Part shown: piece after piece, positions 10,834 to 21,549 of the stretch
Numbering within the stretch: position 1 is the first letter of the stretch
Layout: each line of letters opens with the position of its first letter
From: Nitzschia sp. DOCU1
Taxonomy: Eukaryota; Bacillariophyta; Bacillariophyceae; Bacillariales; Bacillariaceae
Length of the DNA stretch: 64,000 nt
Direction: 5' to 3'
Assembly (NCBI GenBank): GCA_951394045.1
Contig: OX595985.1
Coordinates: 1,054,001 to 1,118,000, forward strand
Translations under genes and position numbers: made by a program
Notes under the pieces: model-generated
Databases searched by the model: none
Seen by the model: the letters and a program-made list of their open reading frames with translations, nothing else
What the model was told of the DNA's origin: nothing

Positions 10834-11278
10834 GTTGTAGAATTGGATAGCAGACAAATACAAGTTTCTGCTCTATCGCAAGATCTTAATGTGTTGACGT
10901 TCTCAGGGTATGCCAAGAAGAACAACAATGATGACAACAAAGAGGGCGAGGCGATTCTTGGATGCAGATTTTATTTTGGTTGGATTGGACCGCATCTCGT
11001 GCAGATTTTCCTTGGATAATCAAAATTCCATTCGTCGTAATTCCCTTCGAACGCCGTACAAACGTATGAGCCAATCAAAAGAATCCAATCAAAAGAATGT
11101 GCGACCTATTCGAACAATCCAAAACACACCACTGCAATGACGGCATCAAAAGAAGATCCAGCGACGATGATGGACATGAAAGGAAAAGGAGGTGATATAC
11201 CTGCGGCTAGCATAGATAGACCGAGCCTTTCAGTAGCATCACCGAATTGCATCGAATAAAGCGATACGTGTATCCACC
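10834..11278. promoter_or_regulatory. Divergent intergenic region, NOC2 / deacetylase
   Basis: A 445-nt gap between outward-facing starts. No ORF of interest and no recognisable repeat. Confidence 0.4.
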
Positions 11279-12445
11279 ATGGGTGCTTTATCCAAAGTAG
11301 TCCGCACTCGAGCGAACGTCCAGCTCGGAGTCGCTGCCATTATCGTAATGATGAAGACGCTTGCGGTTGTTTCGGCCTTGACGGTACCCGTTCTTTTTGA
11401 CTCGTCCAATGGCTTGCACCGCAACATTTACTATCATCCGGAGCAGCCTGCTCGAATCGATACATGTATCAATAAGCTGAAAGATCAGCCAGGTATTGAA
11501 CTGATAGACATCTCCCCGGACTCGAACGCAATAGCCGAAAATGTTTCCAGCAACCCTTTCACCGAGAAAGAACTGGCTTACGCCAAGGATATTCTGCTCA
11601 AGACCCATTCCCCTGAACTCATTACAAATATGGAGAATCGATGTCGGGAATCTCGCCTTCGGAGAGTTCAAGAGGGACGAGATCCGATGGGCTTTGTCGG
11701 AAATATTGATGAAGATACTTATCTCACGACGGAGTCATTCGATGTCTGCCTTCGCGCAACGGCAGCCTGGATCCGCGCTGTGGATCTAGCCATAGAAGGC
11801 AGCGGAGAAGGCATATCCGCGGCCATGGCCCTGATGCGTCCTCCTGGGCATCATGCGAGCTATCAGACACCCAATGGGTTCTGCTTGATGAACTTTGCAG
11901 CAGCAGCAGCCATTCATGCAATGGAAACAAATCCCCGGTTGAAAATCTCCATTTTTGATTGGGACGTTCACTACGGGCAAGGTGTGGCCAAGATTCTTCA
12001 GAAATTTGAAAGGGCTCGATATGTATCTATCCACCAGTCGCCAGCGTTTCCCTACCTCGGTGGAAAATTCGAAGTCAGCGGCGATCACAAGAACATTATG
12101 ACGATACCCATAATTGCGGATACGACTTGGAGTTCTGGCTACCGAGATAAACTTGAGAAGGCAGTGTTGCCATTTCTTTCGTCAGATGGCTGGCAACCGG
12201 ATCTTATACTTATATGCGCCGGCTATGATGCCCTGGATAGCGATGAATTAGCCAGCGTCGGCCTTGTAGCGCGGGACTATGGAGAAATGATCACTATGCT
12301 GAGAGCCCATGTCTGCACTGGCAACCGTGGGAACACTCCGATTGCCTTGGGATTGGAGGGGGGTTACCAGCTCAGCGAAATTGCGGGGGGCGGCAACCTA
12401 GGCGATGCTGTGCTCGCAACTCTGCGAGCACTTCTTGACGAATGA
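11279..12445 (+). CDS. HDAC-superfamily (class II-like) deacetylase with hydrophobic N-terminus
   Basis: Single exon, 388 aa. Arginase/deacetylase-fold marks are complete: the HPEQPARI entry motif, MRPPGHHA (charge-relay His pair), DWDVHYGQG (zinc-binding Asp and His), AGYDALDSD (third zinc ligand) and EGGY (catalytic Tyr). It probably removes acetyl groups from lysines or small acetylated amines using zinc. The N-terminus has a basic stretch and then a hydrophobic segment around MMKTLAVVSALTVPVLF, so the enzyme may be organelle-directed or use the Met at residue 25. The active site starts soon after, so the hydrophobic stretch could also be the first beta-strand. Nuclear histone deacetylation is not assured. 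Confidence 0.88.
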   Translation: MGALSKVVRTRANVQLGVAAIIVMMKTLAVVSALTVPVLFDSSNGLHRNIYYHPEQPARIDTCINKLKDQPGIELIDISPDSNAIAENVSSNPFTEKELAYAKDILLKTHSPELITNMENRCRESRLRRVQEGRDPMGFVGNIDEDTYLTTESFDVCLRATAAWIRAVDLAIEGSGEGISAAMALMRPPGHHASYQTPNGFCLMNFAAAAAIHAMETNPRLKISIFDWDVHYGQGVAKILQKFERARYVSIHQSPAFPYLGGKFEVSGDHKNIMTIPIIADTTWSSGYRDKLEKAVLPFLSSDGWQPDLILICAGYDALDSDELASVGLVARDYGEMITMLRAHVCTGNRGNTPIALGLEGGYQLSEIAGGGNLGDAVLATLRALLDE

Positions 12446-12735
12446 ATGGCAGGCTGCATTCTACGATGCGGTAGCACTTCACTAGCAACGCCGCTCTATT
12501 GTATCCCCTTGGCACGGCCCTTCAAGCTGTTGGTGATTGCGTTGCTGTCGTGACCTTGACTACGAATACGCGTGAGGACTAAACATCTGCAATAGCGAGG
12601 GTTTGCTACTACAGGCTAGATTACCAAGCCGACTACTCTACTAGATAGAACAAGGTGCTTCTGGCACTTTAATTCCCTTCAGAACTGACTAATAATGCAT
12701 TTTAAACTAAATACAATGCCCCCATAATGTTTCGT

Positions 12736-13251
12736 TCAGCTCATGGCATTGGAAGCCATTTCACAAATCTCAGCCAGTGATATCGTCAATGCTGGTCGGG
12801 GGAGGCTTGTACATTTTGGCAACAGGAGCGGCAGCGGATACATGGAAGACGGGCTAGAGACCTTTTGAGCTTTCTTGAGACTGCCGATGAGCGCGTGCCG
12901 CCGACAACTGTCCTCGACATACAAATTGGCCATAGCCCAATGGTGTGGACCAATGAAGTTTTGAATGCATAGGATGATTGATCTTTGGAGTGGTTGATAG
13001 GAAGGATCTCCTGCTCTATTCTTCTTTACGCACTCTGAGATGATCATTTTCACTTGCATTGCCATGATCGGCGGGGCAGATATCTTTAAGTATTCAAGAA
13101 GGGCGTTGGTGTAAAATATGAATCTTGCTTGGCGCTTGTTTTGTATTTGCGGCCGTTGTGCTTTCCTGGCCGCTGGGAGAATCTTGCAATGTGAGGACGA
13201 AAGTATCGCTTGATCAAACATGGTCAAGCCTTGGGGTCGGGAAGTCGACAT
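12736..13251 (-). CDS. Hypothetical protein with KIX-like helical region
   Basis: Single exon, 171 aa from the ATG at 13251. Residues ~40-115 (RFIFYTNALLEYL, VKMIISECVKKNRAGDPSY, QPLQRSIILCIQNF, GPHHWAMANLY) follow the pattern of short KIX-like three-helix domains seen in Mediator subunit 15 and in many stramenopile proteins: a KNR-GDP turn, then a helix ending in HW. KIX domains bind transcriptional activators. The assignment is pattern-based. The C-terminus is rich in Pro, Leu and Ser. It converges on the deacetylase gene, 290 nt away. Confidence 0.5.
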   Translation of the reverse strand: MSTSRPQGLTMFDQAILSSSHCKILPAARKAQRPQIQNKRQARFIFYTNALLEYLKISAPPIMAMQVKMIISECVKKNRAGDPSYQPLQRSIILCIQNFIGPHHWAMANLYVEDSCRRHALIGSLKKAQKVSSPSSMYPLPLLLPKCTSLPRPALTISLAEICEMASNAMS

Positions 13252-15180
13252 GATTAATTGTAGATAGGGTCTGTTGAGGTGTTTTTGTGAGCCTCATCAA
13301 TTGTATCATTTCGGACTCTACATCATCCAGAAACGTGGCCTCGCGTTGAGTTCGGCTTGCGAACGTCGAGATGAGGTCTTCGGTTCGGGTAGCAGGGCCA
13401 CGTACTTAACGAAGTGGTGCCCCAATGAGAACATTTGCATAAATATGGTAGTCCGCCGTCACTCACATCGGAAAAGTTGTGCATTGTGCACAGAGTTCTC
13501 ATTGATGTGGATACATTACTGCCTTCAGTATCTTGCTTTGCGTTTCACTGACCAAGTTGAAGGAAACTGAGTACCGCACCGAACACAGAGGCATATTCTA
13601 GGAGGTATCGAGTTCGGGTTAATAACCTTAGCGAGTTCGGATACGCCACATTGTTCATTTAGAAGTTCGGCCACAAATCCCACTTTTCAGCAGCCATCGT
13701 GGTGCTAGCGCTAACTCGATATTTCTTCCGGAAGCCCCGTTTCGTCGCATGCACCACTACAGCCGGTGGCGTGGTCGGTTCGGATAACGCAACATCCACA
13801 ACAAGAACCACCGGGGGGCGACGGAGACTCATTCATCCAGTGATAAAAATTAGGCCACGCACGCACGGCGACGACCTGAAGAAATGAGAATCATCTTTAC
13901 TTTAGTAGCAACAAGAATGGGAATAGCATAGGACACAATCGAAGTTTCTGAACTCATGACGTTGGTAGGCCGGCCGGGGTTCGGGTGCGCTACAGTCCTT
14001 CTGGTGCTGGGGAGCTATTTTGCAATAGCAGGTTACTATTCCTCCATCCAGACCCGGCAGGCACTGTCTGTACTCCAGGAACATTCGCACTCATCATTCA
14101 CAAAATTGCCACCGAGCTGCGTATGCGATATCCAGTCATTTGCGACCTGCTGGTGGAGTTCGCATCATTGGACTACCCTGGTTGCATATGTTCTTCTTGT
14201 TCTCAAAAGCGCCGGAGTGGTGATATGTAGCTAACACTAGTAGTACTCTAGCTAGTAGTAGTCAGCAAAGGAGAATACTCGGGTACTACTCTAGTAGATA
14301 AAGGAGATTATTCGGGTAATTGCAAAGATGCCAGGTACGTGTATGGCAGTGCTTGTGCATAAACGAGTGGTAGACGACGTACTCTCTATGATAGTACCAT
14401 CGTCCTTCGCACTGCGAATCGAGGAACTATGAGAGCGAAATTACAGTCCTCGAATAGACCCATCCGATCCGCAAGATAGATCACTGACCTACCTACAGAG
14501 GAAACGCACCGAACCAGATTTCTAGAGCCACGATGATCTCTAGTAGTAACGTCGAGATTTTAAGTTAGAGATGGCAAAACCACGTTTGATCGACAAACAA
14601 AGACAAAACAGAAGAAGGGGCTGGGGCGCATGATGCCAACATAGTATACTATTAGACTACCGGTGGGCTTTACTACTTTCACCCCAACTTCCAAGTATCA
14701 GAGGAGTCATCCGCTTGGTTTCGCATCGTCACAACTTGAACGACTTATTCTGCTGGCTGAGTTTCTCTCTTTTGTAGAGTATTAGTTTATGCTAATGGGA
14801 TGGCTACTAGTAGCAGCAGACGTCTACCAAACGGTAAGCTTAGATGGAATCAAACGCTTGTCTTTCATTGACTGACTAGCTTCCAATGCGGAAGTACCGG
14901 TACTAGTTCAAGATAAGGAAAAGTCGCCACACTACTTCGCTGCTTTATCGTAGTACTCTTGTTGTTGTAGAAGCGCTATATAATCATTATTTATTATGCG
15001 GCCTTGCGGGAGACTTATGACGCAGAGGAAATGGTTCCACACCTTTCCCCCAACCACTGTCTGTCTATTGAGAACCCGCTAAGATAAGAAGAGTATGTCA
15101 TGCAACGAGTCCAGTCACGTATCATGTTCCGTTAGATGCGGACTGCATACCGAGCTGCGATCCCCATTCCGCCGAGGCTT
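13252..15180. other. 1.9-kb gene-poor stretch with short direct repeats
   Basis: No convincing gene was found on either strand; open frames are short and without domain character. From 14230 the sequence is rich in CTAGTAG-type motifs. A 19-base unit is repeated at 14267-14285 (AAAGGAGAATACTCGGGTA) and 14300-14318 (AAAGGAGATTATTCGGGTA). The stretch ends just after the convergent-side stop of the Aurora kinase gene. Confidence 0.5.
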
Positions 15181-16143
15181 TTAGCTAGGCCGGGCGAACT
15201 CCTTGACCCAAGGGTGGTTTGGAACATCGGCGAGAGCCATGCGTGCGTTTGGTTCCTTGACTAGAAGCCGTCTGATCAGATCCTGGGCGCCCTCCGAGAC
15301 CCGTGGCTGTGCTGGAAAGTTGAGGTCGACACGAGAGATTCGTCGGTAGGTAGCCGTGTGGCCCTCGGCTTCAAAAGGAGGACTGCCGTACAAGAATTCA
15401 TAGAGAAGGACACCAAGACTCCAAATGTCTACTTTCTCGTCGTGGTCACGGCCTTCCACCATCTCGGGGGGAAGATAGTCGAGGGTACCACAAAGAGTGT
15501 TCCGTCTGGAAGTCGGCGCATGGACGCTCCATCCAAAGTCTGCGATCTTGATCTCCGCATGAGCCCCCAGCAGTAAATTTTCAGGCTTGATATCACGGTG
15601 AATGACGTGCTTTGAGTGACAGTAGTCCAAAGCCAAAGCAAGGTCCCGAATGTAAGTAGCGCTCGTTCTCTCCGAGAAAGATCCCTTGTTGGTCAATCGC
15701 TTGTATAGTTCACCACCAGGCGAGTACTCGAGGATCAAATAAATCCGCTTGTCGTCATAGAAGTAGCCATACATACGCAAGATGTTTCGGTTGCGGAGGT
15801 GAGATTGGATTTCGATCTCCCGACGGAGCTGATGCTCCACACCAGCCTTCAAGAGTTGCGACTTTCGAAGGACCTTAATGGCGACAATGTACTTGCTCAC
15901 TTTTTCGCGGGCGAGATACACGGAACCGAATTTGCCGCGGCCGAGAGGCTTGCCGATTTCAAAGTCATCTAGACACCAGCGCTGACCGTTGCGAGCCTTG
16001 TTCTCATTTGAATCAGCTGCTGCTGCGGCGCTCTTCTGAGAAGAATGAGAATGACTCTTGCCGAAAAATGATTCCTGGCGAGGTTTGTGATTCGTCCAGG
16101 AGGAGGATTGGAGATTCTCCTTGTTGAATTGAGCCGAAGCCAT
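15181..16143 (-). CDS. Aurora-type serine/threonine kinase
   Basis: Single exon, 320 aa from the ATG of [10 protein letters not shown] at 16143. A short disordered, basic N-terminus leads into a full kinase domain: [11 protein letters not shown] (Gly loop), VAIKVL (Lys), [11 protein letters not shown] (catalytic loop), DFGWSV and the Aurora activation segment [16 protein letters not shown], whose Thr is the autophosphorylation site. DFGWSVH and LDYLPPEM separate Aurora from PKA and PLK. Aurora kinases control centrosomes, kinetochore attachment and cytokinesis; which subtype this is cannot be told. It diverges from the phosphatase gene. Confidence 0.95.
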   Translation of the reverse strand: MASAQFNKENLQSSSWTNHKPRQESFFGKSHSHSSQKSAAAAADSNENKARNGQRWCLDDFEIGKPLGRGKFGSVYLAREKVSKYIVAIKVLRKSQLLKAGVEHQLRREIEIQSHLRNRNILRMYGYFYDDKRIYLILEYSPGGELYKRLTNKGSFSERTSATYIRDLALALDYCHSKHVIHRDIKPENLLLGAHAEIKIADFGWSVHAPTSRRNTLCGTLDYLPPEMVEGRDHDEKVDIWSLGVLLYEFLYGSPPFEAEGHTATYRRISRVDLNFPAQPRVSEGAQDLIRRLLVKEPNARMALADVPNHPWVKEFARPS

Positions 16144-16670
16144 TGTAAGCGAACGATACGATGTGGAAAGCAACTAGAGGATGGAACGGAAAGAAGTGCT
16201 ATCACTTGCAATAGGAGAGACTGTCTGCACTGCAGTAATTTGTGGAAACAATGCGATATCGGTCCGATATTGGTGCATCCCCTCTCTCTCGATCCCTTTG
16301 GCGACAATCCCCAAAACGTTGTTGTTTGAAGCTCCACCATGTGGAAGCTCGACAGGCTCATTATCCTAATTGTTTTCTCATTTACGTATAAACATTTCAA
16401 CAGCCTTTCATGTGTTCCACGCCCGCAGCGCTTTTGCATTCCAATAGGGAGAGATTTTGCAAGAGTAGATTGGTCCTCTTAGTCGTTGTTGATGACGTGT
16501 TGTTTGGGGGTCCGTCGGTCACCCTTTCTTCTTCGCCTCCTTGTTTCGACGGCAAAATGACGATGACACAAAAAACAAACCTCGTCTCCTTGTCTCTAGT
16601 AGTCGTGAAAGTACGGGACATCTCTATTGAACTGATCAGCTAGCAAAGCGGCACATATCATTTCAAAAAC
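16144..16670. promoter_or_regulatory. Divergent intergenic region, Aurora kinase / phosphatase
   Basis: 527 nt between outward-facing starts, pyrimidine-rich around 16500. No gene or clear motif seen. Confidence 0.35.
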
Positions 16671-17507
16671 ATGGGAACTGTTCATGGAGTTTACTTGAAG
16701 TATGTCGGGTTATCTGCTTTGAGTTATGCAGGATATTCCCTCCTGGCCGACGAGTCGTCCTCTGCTGGTGCGGGACGAACAATGACCGAGGAAGATGCGG
16801 CAAACTCCCGTTCACTGATCAAGATGTTACCTGCCATTGTCATGGGATACTCCACTGTCTTGAATGGGGCTATCGCGATGTTATTCAAACTGGAATGGGG
16901 GATGGGCATAATAGGCAAGGACAAAACCACGGGGCAGATTCCGATGTGGAGTTATGTTCTCTTCTTTCCTTTTCATGTCCCGACGATCATGTACACAAGG
17001 ATCCACTCTCAAATCAGTCGGACAAAAGTAAAAGACCCCAAGACGGGTGATATGAAGTCCGTGCCTGTTCCTTCTGCTTCTGAAGTCCAGAAGGGATGGT
17101 GGGTTGGTGGTTGCCATGCTGATGACTTGGGCCACAAAGAGTGGGGAGGGATCATTGATTTGACTGTGGAATTCCCAGAGGTTTGCCGGGATAACACCAA
17201 GCACTATCTTTCGGCGCCGACGTGGGATGGTGTGCCGCTTTCTCCAGACGATCTGGAATCGGCAGCTAATTTTGCAGTGGAGGCCCACAAAGACGGGGAT
17301 GTTTTGGTGCACTGTGCTCATGGAAGGGGGCGATCGACCACGGTCATGTGTGCGTGTTTGGTAAAGGCGGGGTTGTTTTCAAATTGGGAAGAAGCGTTTG
17401 AAAAGGGAATCAAGCCATATCGCCCAGTTTGCAAGTTAAACAAGCGAATGAGGGAGAACCTGGCCTATTGGCAGGCCAAGTATGTCGACGGCAAGAAAGC
17501 ATTCTAA
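16671..17507 (+). CDS. Membrane-anchored dual-specificity phosphatase-like protein
   Basis: Single exon, 278 aa. The signature HCAHGRGRST (C215, R221) is the Cys-based phosphatase P-loop, and the preceding WWVGGCHADDL and GGIIDLTVEFPE blocks match the DSP/PTP-like fold. The N-terminal half has hydrophobic segments at ~8-25, ~50-72 and ~90-107, so the enzyme is probably tethered to a membrane with the catalytic domain at the C-terminus. The substrate (phosphoprotein, phosphoinositide or phosphatidylglycerophosphate) cannot be decided. The general acid Asp may be in the PTWDGVPLSPDDL loop. Confidence 0.8.
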   Translation: MGTVHGVYLKYVGLSALSYAGYSLLADESSSAGAGRTMTEEDAANSRSLIKMLPAIVMGYSTVLNGAIAMLFKLEWGMGIIGKDKTTGQIPMWSYVLFFPFHVPTIMYTRIHSQISRTKVKDPKTGDMKSVPVPSASEVQKGWWVGGCHADDLGHKEWGGIIDLTVEFPEVCRDNTKHYLSAPTWDGVPLSPDDLESAANFAVEAHKDGDVLVHCAHGRGRSTTVMCACLVKAGLFSNWEEAFEKGIKPYRPVCKLNKRMRENLAYWQAKYVDGKKAF

Positions 17508-17900
17508 AGAACTACGATTACACTCATTTTGCTGACGCTAGCTAGGTACATAGTGTTGTCGGTTCTTCTGCTGTAGAGGCGGAAAAGTGGTGATTGTGCG
17601 ACATAGCGTTGCCCTCTGCCATGATGAGTGAGTCGACATTGGGCAAAATGAGTAACGGGCGCGGCGAGGCGCGTTTGCCGTCGACAATGTCATAGGGGTT
17701 CTGACGCTCTACAATATAAATGATGCAGACGGAGTGTGCAATTTTTGTAATTGGTTGTGGTTATTTACATGGCTGTGCAGCTTCGTATGAGTTGCAGAAG
17801 GACTTTCGACATTCCAAGACGAAGGACTCAAAAAAGTCTACGGATTGAACGATCAAATGCGCGTGCGTTGCATTGGGTGGGTGAGAGGACTGGAGGAAAC
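17508..17900. other. Convergent intergenic region, nothing seen
   Basis: 393 nt between two stop codons. It holds only 3' flanking sequence; no hairpin or ORF of interest was noted. Confidence 0.4.
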
Positions 17901-19244
17901 TTAAAGCATGTCATACTCGGCAAGGACCGTTTCGATGCTTTCGATAATGACATTGCCCAAGTCTTCGAAATCCTCGTCGTCCCACATGAGAGGCATTCGG
18001 CAATCGCATGCCCGGGATAACATTTCTGCAGTTTGAGGAAGCGGCTCATCAGCTGGGGCGAAACCCCAGTTGACAAAGTTTCGGGCGTTGGACTTGTGTC
18101 CGAACAATTCCACGGGAAGGCCGTGCGCACTGCATTCTCGCAAAAACGATTGGACCATTTCTGGGGTGAACTTCTTGTCAAGATTGAATTGAATAGAGTC
18201 GTGGACCATTCGGGTAACGCCAGGCGTCAATTGAGGAATGTAAATGTGATCGCCAACTCGAGATTCCAATTTTTCAACCAAAGCGTTATATCTTCGGTTG
18301 TATGTTTCAATCCGTGGCTCAAGGGTTTTGATTTGCGGTCTGATGACGGCAGCAGCAAGGTTGCTCATTCTGATGGAGTAGTTGGGAAGAGCTTCAGGCT
18401 TGCCTTTGAAGTGCTCGGGCCCTGGGACCGTGGTATGTTTCGAAGCCAAACCTTCATAGGCACCGGCGATAACAGCAGTTTGGGCAGCGATATCGGGATC
18501 ATCAGTCAAAAGGAAACCACCCTCTCCCGAGTTGATCATCTTGTAGGATTGGCTGCTAATGGCGCAAGCGATACCCTTGTGCCCAGAGTGCTCTCCTTCC
18601 CAGAAAACACCGAGGGAATGAGCACAGTCCTCCAAAAGGATAGCGTCGTACTTATCGCACAAATTTTTGATAGCTGTCATGTCAGCAAGCTTTCCTCGCA
18701 TGTGAGAGATCAGCACATGATTGCAGTCGGGGTGTTCCTTTAGTTTCTTCTCTAGGTCAACGACATCGATGACATGATCCTTGTTGGATTCGACGTAAAC
18801 AGCTTTTCCTCGGGCATGCTCAATAGCACTGGGGACGGCTCCGAAAGTGAAGGCATTACTCAAAACTTTGCCGCCAGGCTGAAGTCCCGTGGTCTTCAAC
18901 AAAAGCATGAGAGCGGACCCACACGAGTTGAGGCCGACGCAGTACTTGAAGCCAGTGTATTCGCAGATTTCCTTCTCACACATGCTGACAACCGATTCTT
19001 CGCCAGGAGCAACATTGTATCGGTAGAGACGACCAGACTGCATTAGTTCCAGAGCAGCCTTTTGTCCTTCCTCTGGGATCGGATCAGGGGTCTTAATATC
19101 ACGGGTAACGTAGGCCCGGTCCTTCAATTTGTTAGCAATCTTTTGCACGTTGCTGCTGCTAATGGGATTGGTAAGAAGAGCGTCCGTACGCATAATATCA
19201 GCGCCGAATGCAACGCAAGCGACGGCTATAAAAGAGATCTTCAT
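17901..19244 (-). CDS. DegT/DnrJ/EryC1-family PLP aminotransferase with N-terminal signal-like segment
   Basis: Single exon, 447 aa. Fold-type I aminotransferase of the sugar-aminotransferase family: YCVGLNSCGSAL (phosphate cup), TFGAVPSAIEHA, LLEDCAHSLG (Asp on the PLP ring nitrogen) and SQSYKMINSGEGGF, with the Lys forming the Schiff base. Family members aminate nucleotide-linked keto-sugars or make aminocyclitols. The N-terminus MKISFIAVACVAFGADIM resembles a signal peptide or anchor, which is unusual for the family and points to the ER or a plastid route. The end of the protein lies within about 400 nt of the convergent phosphatase gene. Confidence 0.88.
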   Translation of the reverse strand: MKISFIAVACVAFGADIMRTDALLTNPISSSNVQKIANKLKDRAYVTRDIKTPDPIPEEGQKAALELMQSGRLYRYNVAPGEESVVSMCEKEICEYTGFKYCVGLNSCGSALMLLLKTTGLQPGGKVLSNAFTFGAVPSAIEHARGKAVYVESNKDHVIDVVDLEKKLKEHPDCNHVLISHMRGKLADMTAIKNLCDKYDAILLEDCAHSLGVFWEGEHSGHKGIACAISSQSYKMINSGEGGFLLTDDPDIAAQTAVIAGAYEGLASKHTTVPGPEHFKGKPEALPNYSIRMSNLAAAVIRPQIKTLEPRIETYNRRYNALVEKLESRVGDHIYIPQLTPGVTRMVHDSIQFNLDKKFTPEMVQSFLRECSAHGLPVELFGHKSNARNFVNWGFAPADEPLPQTAEMLSRACDCRMPLMWDDEDFEDLGNVIIESIETVLAEYDML

Positions 19245-20868
19245 CTTGGAAATTGTACCGTGTAGAAGAATAGATAAAATTCACCTGGGGGGATAACAGT
19301 CTGCGGGTCAGGATTGAAAGTGTGACGACAAGTCGAAGGGAAGACATCGCAATCAATAGTAAACGATGTCCCTGCTGTTTCGGGGGTAGAGTACACAGTA
19401 CAGCAGTAGCCAATTTGATCCTTCGACTTCGATCTGGGGCAACATCTTTGGTCGTCGAACTTGAGGTTGTTGAGACCGACGAGGTCGTCGGATGACGGTG
19501 ACTGCCGACGACGAGTTAATGGATCTGTCAGCGTTATTGGTCGTCGAACAAGCGGGAAGCAACAACCCGGCCAAATGCTCGACGTCCACCCTGGTGATAA
19601 AACGAGCGCAAGAAGAGAGCAAAAGCAAGCAAGTATGTCGTTCTTACCTTTATGCAAAAATAATGACGAGTTGTTTTTCTTTTGTTGAAAAAAGATTGGG
19701 AAGAGTGCGTCGTTTTGCAGTTTGGCGAACGCAATCTAATCTCATTGGAAAATTCCGTGCGAGCTCCCTTTGTCATTTTGGACATCCTGCAGCACCGCGA
19801 TGGATTACAGTACGTTGAAAGGGAGCGAAATCCGGGTTGTTTGCCGACGTTGTGTCGGTAGGAGGTCCATTTTAATTGGACAGAAGCCATTGGCGGTGCG
19901 ACGACGTCTGCGCCAGACTACGACTTCGCGTAAATAGAACGAGCCCTGATTGGTCAGCGCTCTGGCGCACGGGCAGCGTCAACAAAGCACCGCCACGCAG
20001 TCACTTTTTAGATATGAATTGTGGTGTCGCCACGTCGATGCTACAAATGTGTATCCTAGCATCTGCCGCATAAAAATCGTTGCTGAGGACGCCTCGAGGA
20101 ATTAGATGAGAGGTCTCAATTGTTTTACTACTTCGTGTAATACAAAGTAGTGGAGCTGTTCAAAGAAGAAGTCGTCTTTGACGACCGAAGAAAAGAAGAA
20201 GAATATTCTTCGCCATCATCTCCCTTTCTTCATCTACATACAGTAGTAGTTCGTGGTCTTTCTACGACAATCCTCATACCAAGAGACATGCCGTCGTGGT
20301 TCAGTTCTGCATTCGATAGTGCTGGAGGAGAGGCGTCATCATCGGCGCCTTTTAACAACTCTGTCGTCGCGGCGCTACATCATCACCATGAAATACTACT
20401 TGTAGTATCATTACTACTACTACGGAAACAACAACACTGCACGACAACCCTCTCCGCAGATCCCACGACCACACCAGCATAACAAAGAAAGTAACACCAA
20501 GGAATTATATGGATCTTACACTTCGTCTACTGAGACTTCTTGCTGCTGCACTAGAGATGTCACATCGCCACGATTACCACAGATACGAGTAGTGAAAGTA
20601 TTTTGGAACCAAGTGCTTCGATATGATAAAATGTACATAGTAAGGCCATTGGATGAGTCCCATGAGTCAACGATTGACTTGGATGATGATGACGTCAGAC
20701 CCCACACCGAAGCCAAAATGTCCATCGGCACGATGTTCATTCTGTGACCCTGGAGGAATACTGTGCAGTGTCATTCCAACAACAACAACAACAACACCGC
20801 CTCGTCATCTACCATTGAATATCGATTGGATACTAGTCGGCATCTTGACTTCCAGTCAGGCTTTTACC
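19245..20868. other. 1.6-kb intergenic region with no confident gene
   Basis: The minus strand has a Cys-rich open frame reaching the aminotransferase start, but without an ATG. A GTAAGA donor-like site near 19648 (minus) could belong to a 5'-UTR intron of that gene. On the plus strand a 65-residue frame begins at an ATG at 20288 and ends in Thr-rich low complexity. None is strong enough to call. Confidence 0.35.
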
Positions 20869-21549
20869 ATGCGCCAAAGTCAGTTTCTTCGCTTCGGCAG
20901 TTTGGTGATGATGATCGGAATGGTGCATTTCTCAAGCGTTTCTGCGCTCATTCCCCATCCCCACTTTTCTTCGCTATCGGGATTCAGGCCGTCCTTGGGT
21001 TGTAAATGCGGGTTGTATCGCCGGGGCAGGGCAACGACAATCGCCATGGCAAATAACGTCACGCAAGAATTTCGCGACGCTGCACCACAACTACCAGCGT
21101 TAGGAATATCCTTCGGAATCGACGAAGTCAACGGAGGTCTCCTTGCCTGCGACATGCTTGCCATATTAATCGCCTCGCAATTGATGGGACTGCTAGATGT
21201 TGTGAACGATCCCGAGTTTGCACGAAACGGCGGGTGGTTCCAACCGATCCCTGCGGTGCCCTCAACGTTGGGAATCCTTGCCGAACGAGTCGCCTTGAAT
21301 GGTGCGCTCTGGTTTCCATCATCATTTGTTCGAGTTTCCCTCTCTACGAAGAAGGACACCGAACAAGCTGGTTCGGATTGGTTTCTAGACGCCTTACCGA
21401 CGCTGATCTTGTTCAGCACGTTTCGAGTTGCCATTGGTATTGCAGTTCTTCATGATGAGGCTGCCTTGCTCCACAGTCTTCGCGATTGCTACTTTGTTGG
21501 TCTGGCGACGGTATCATTTCGCTTCCTGATTCAACGATATTTCGGTTGA
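20869..21549 (+). CDS. Hypothetical membrane protein, possibly plastid-targeted
   Basis: Single exon, 226 aa from the ATG at 20869; the frame stays open upstream but that part is low-complexity. The N-terminus is a signal peptide-like segment (FLRFGSLVMMIGMVHFSSVSA) followed by a Ser/Arg-rich stretch, as in diatom plastid presequences, although the residue after the likely cleavage is Leu and not Phe. The mature part has hydrophobic segments near LLACDMLAILIASQLMGLLD, GILAERVALNGALWF and TLILFSTFRVAIGIAVL. I do not recognise the family. Confidence 0.65.
   Translation: MRQSQFLRFGSLVMMIGMVHFSSVSALIPHPHFSSLSGFRPSLGCKCGLYRRGRATTIAMANNVTQEFRDAAPQLPALGISFGIDEVNGGLLACDMLAILIASQLMGLLDVVNDPEFARNGGWFQPIPAVPSTLGILAERVALNGALWFPSSFVRVSLSTKKDTEQAGSDWFLDALPTLILFSTFRVAIGIAVLHDEAALLHSLRDCYFVGLATVSFRFLIQRYFG

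Noticed and set aside
19241..19657. Cys-rich minus-strand frame running into the aminotransferase start
   Set aside because: It starts at TTG and not ATG, and overlaps a donor-like GTAAGA; more likely 5' untranslated sequence than a gene.
20288..20482. MPSWFSSAFD-starting plus-strand frame, resembling the start of VHS-domain proteins
   Set aside because: It falls into His and Thr low complexity and no downstream exon continues the domain.
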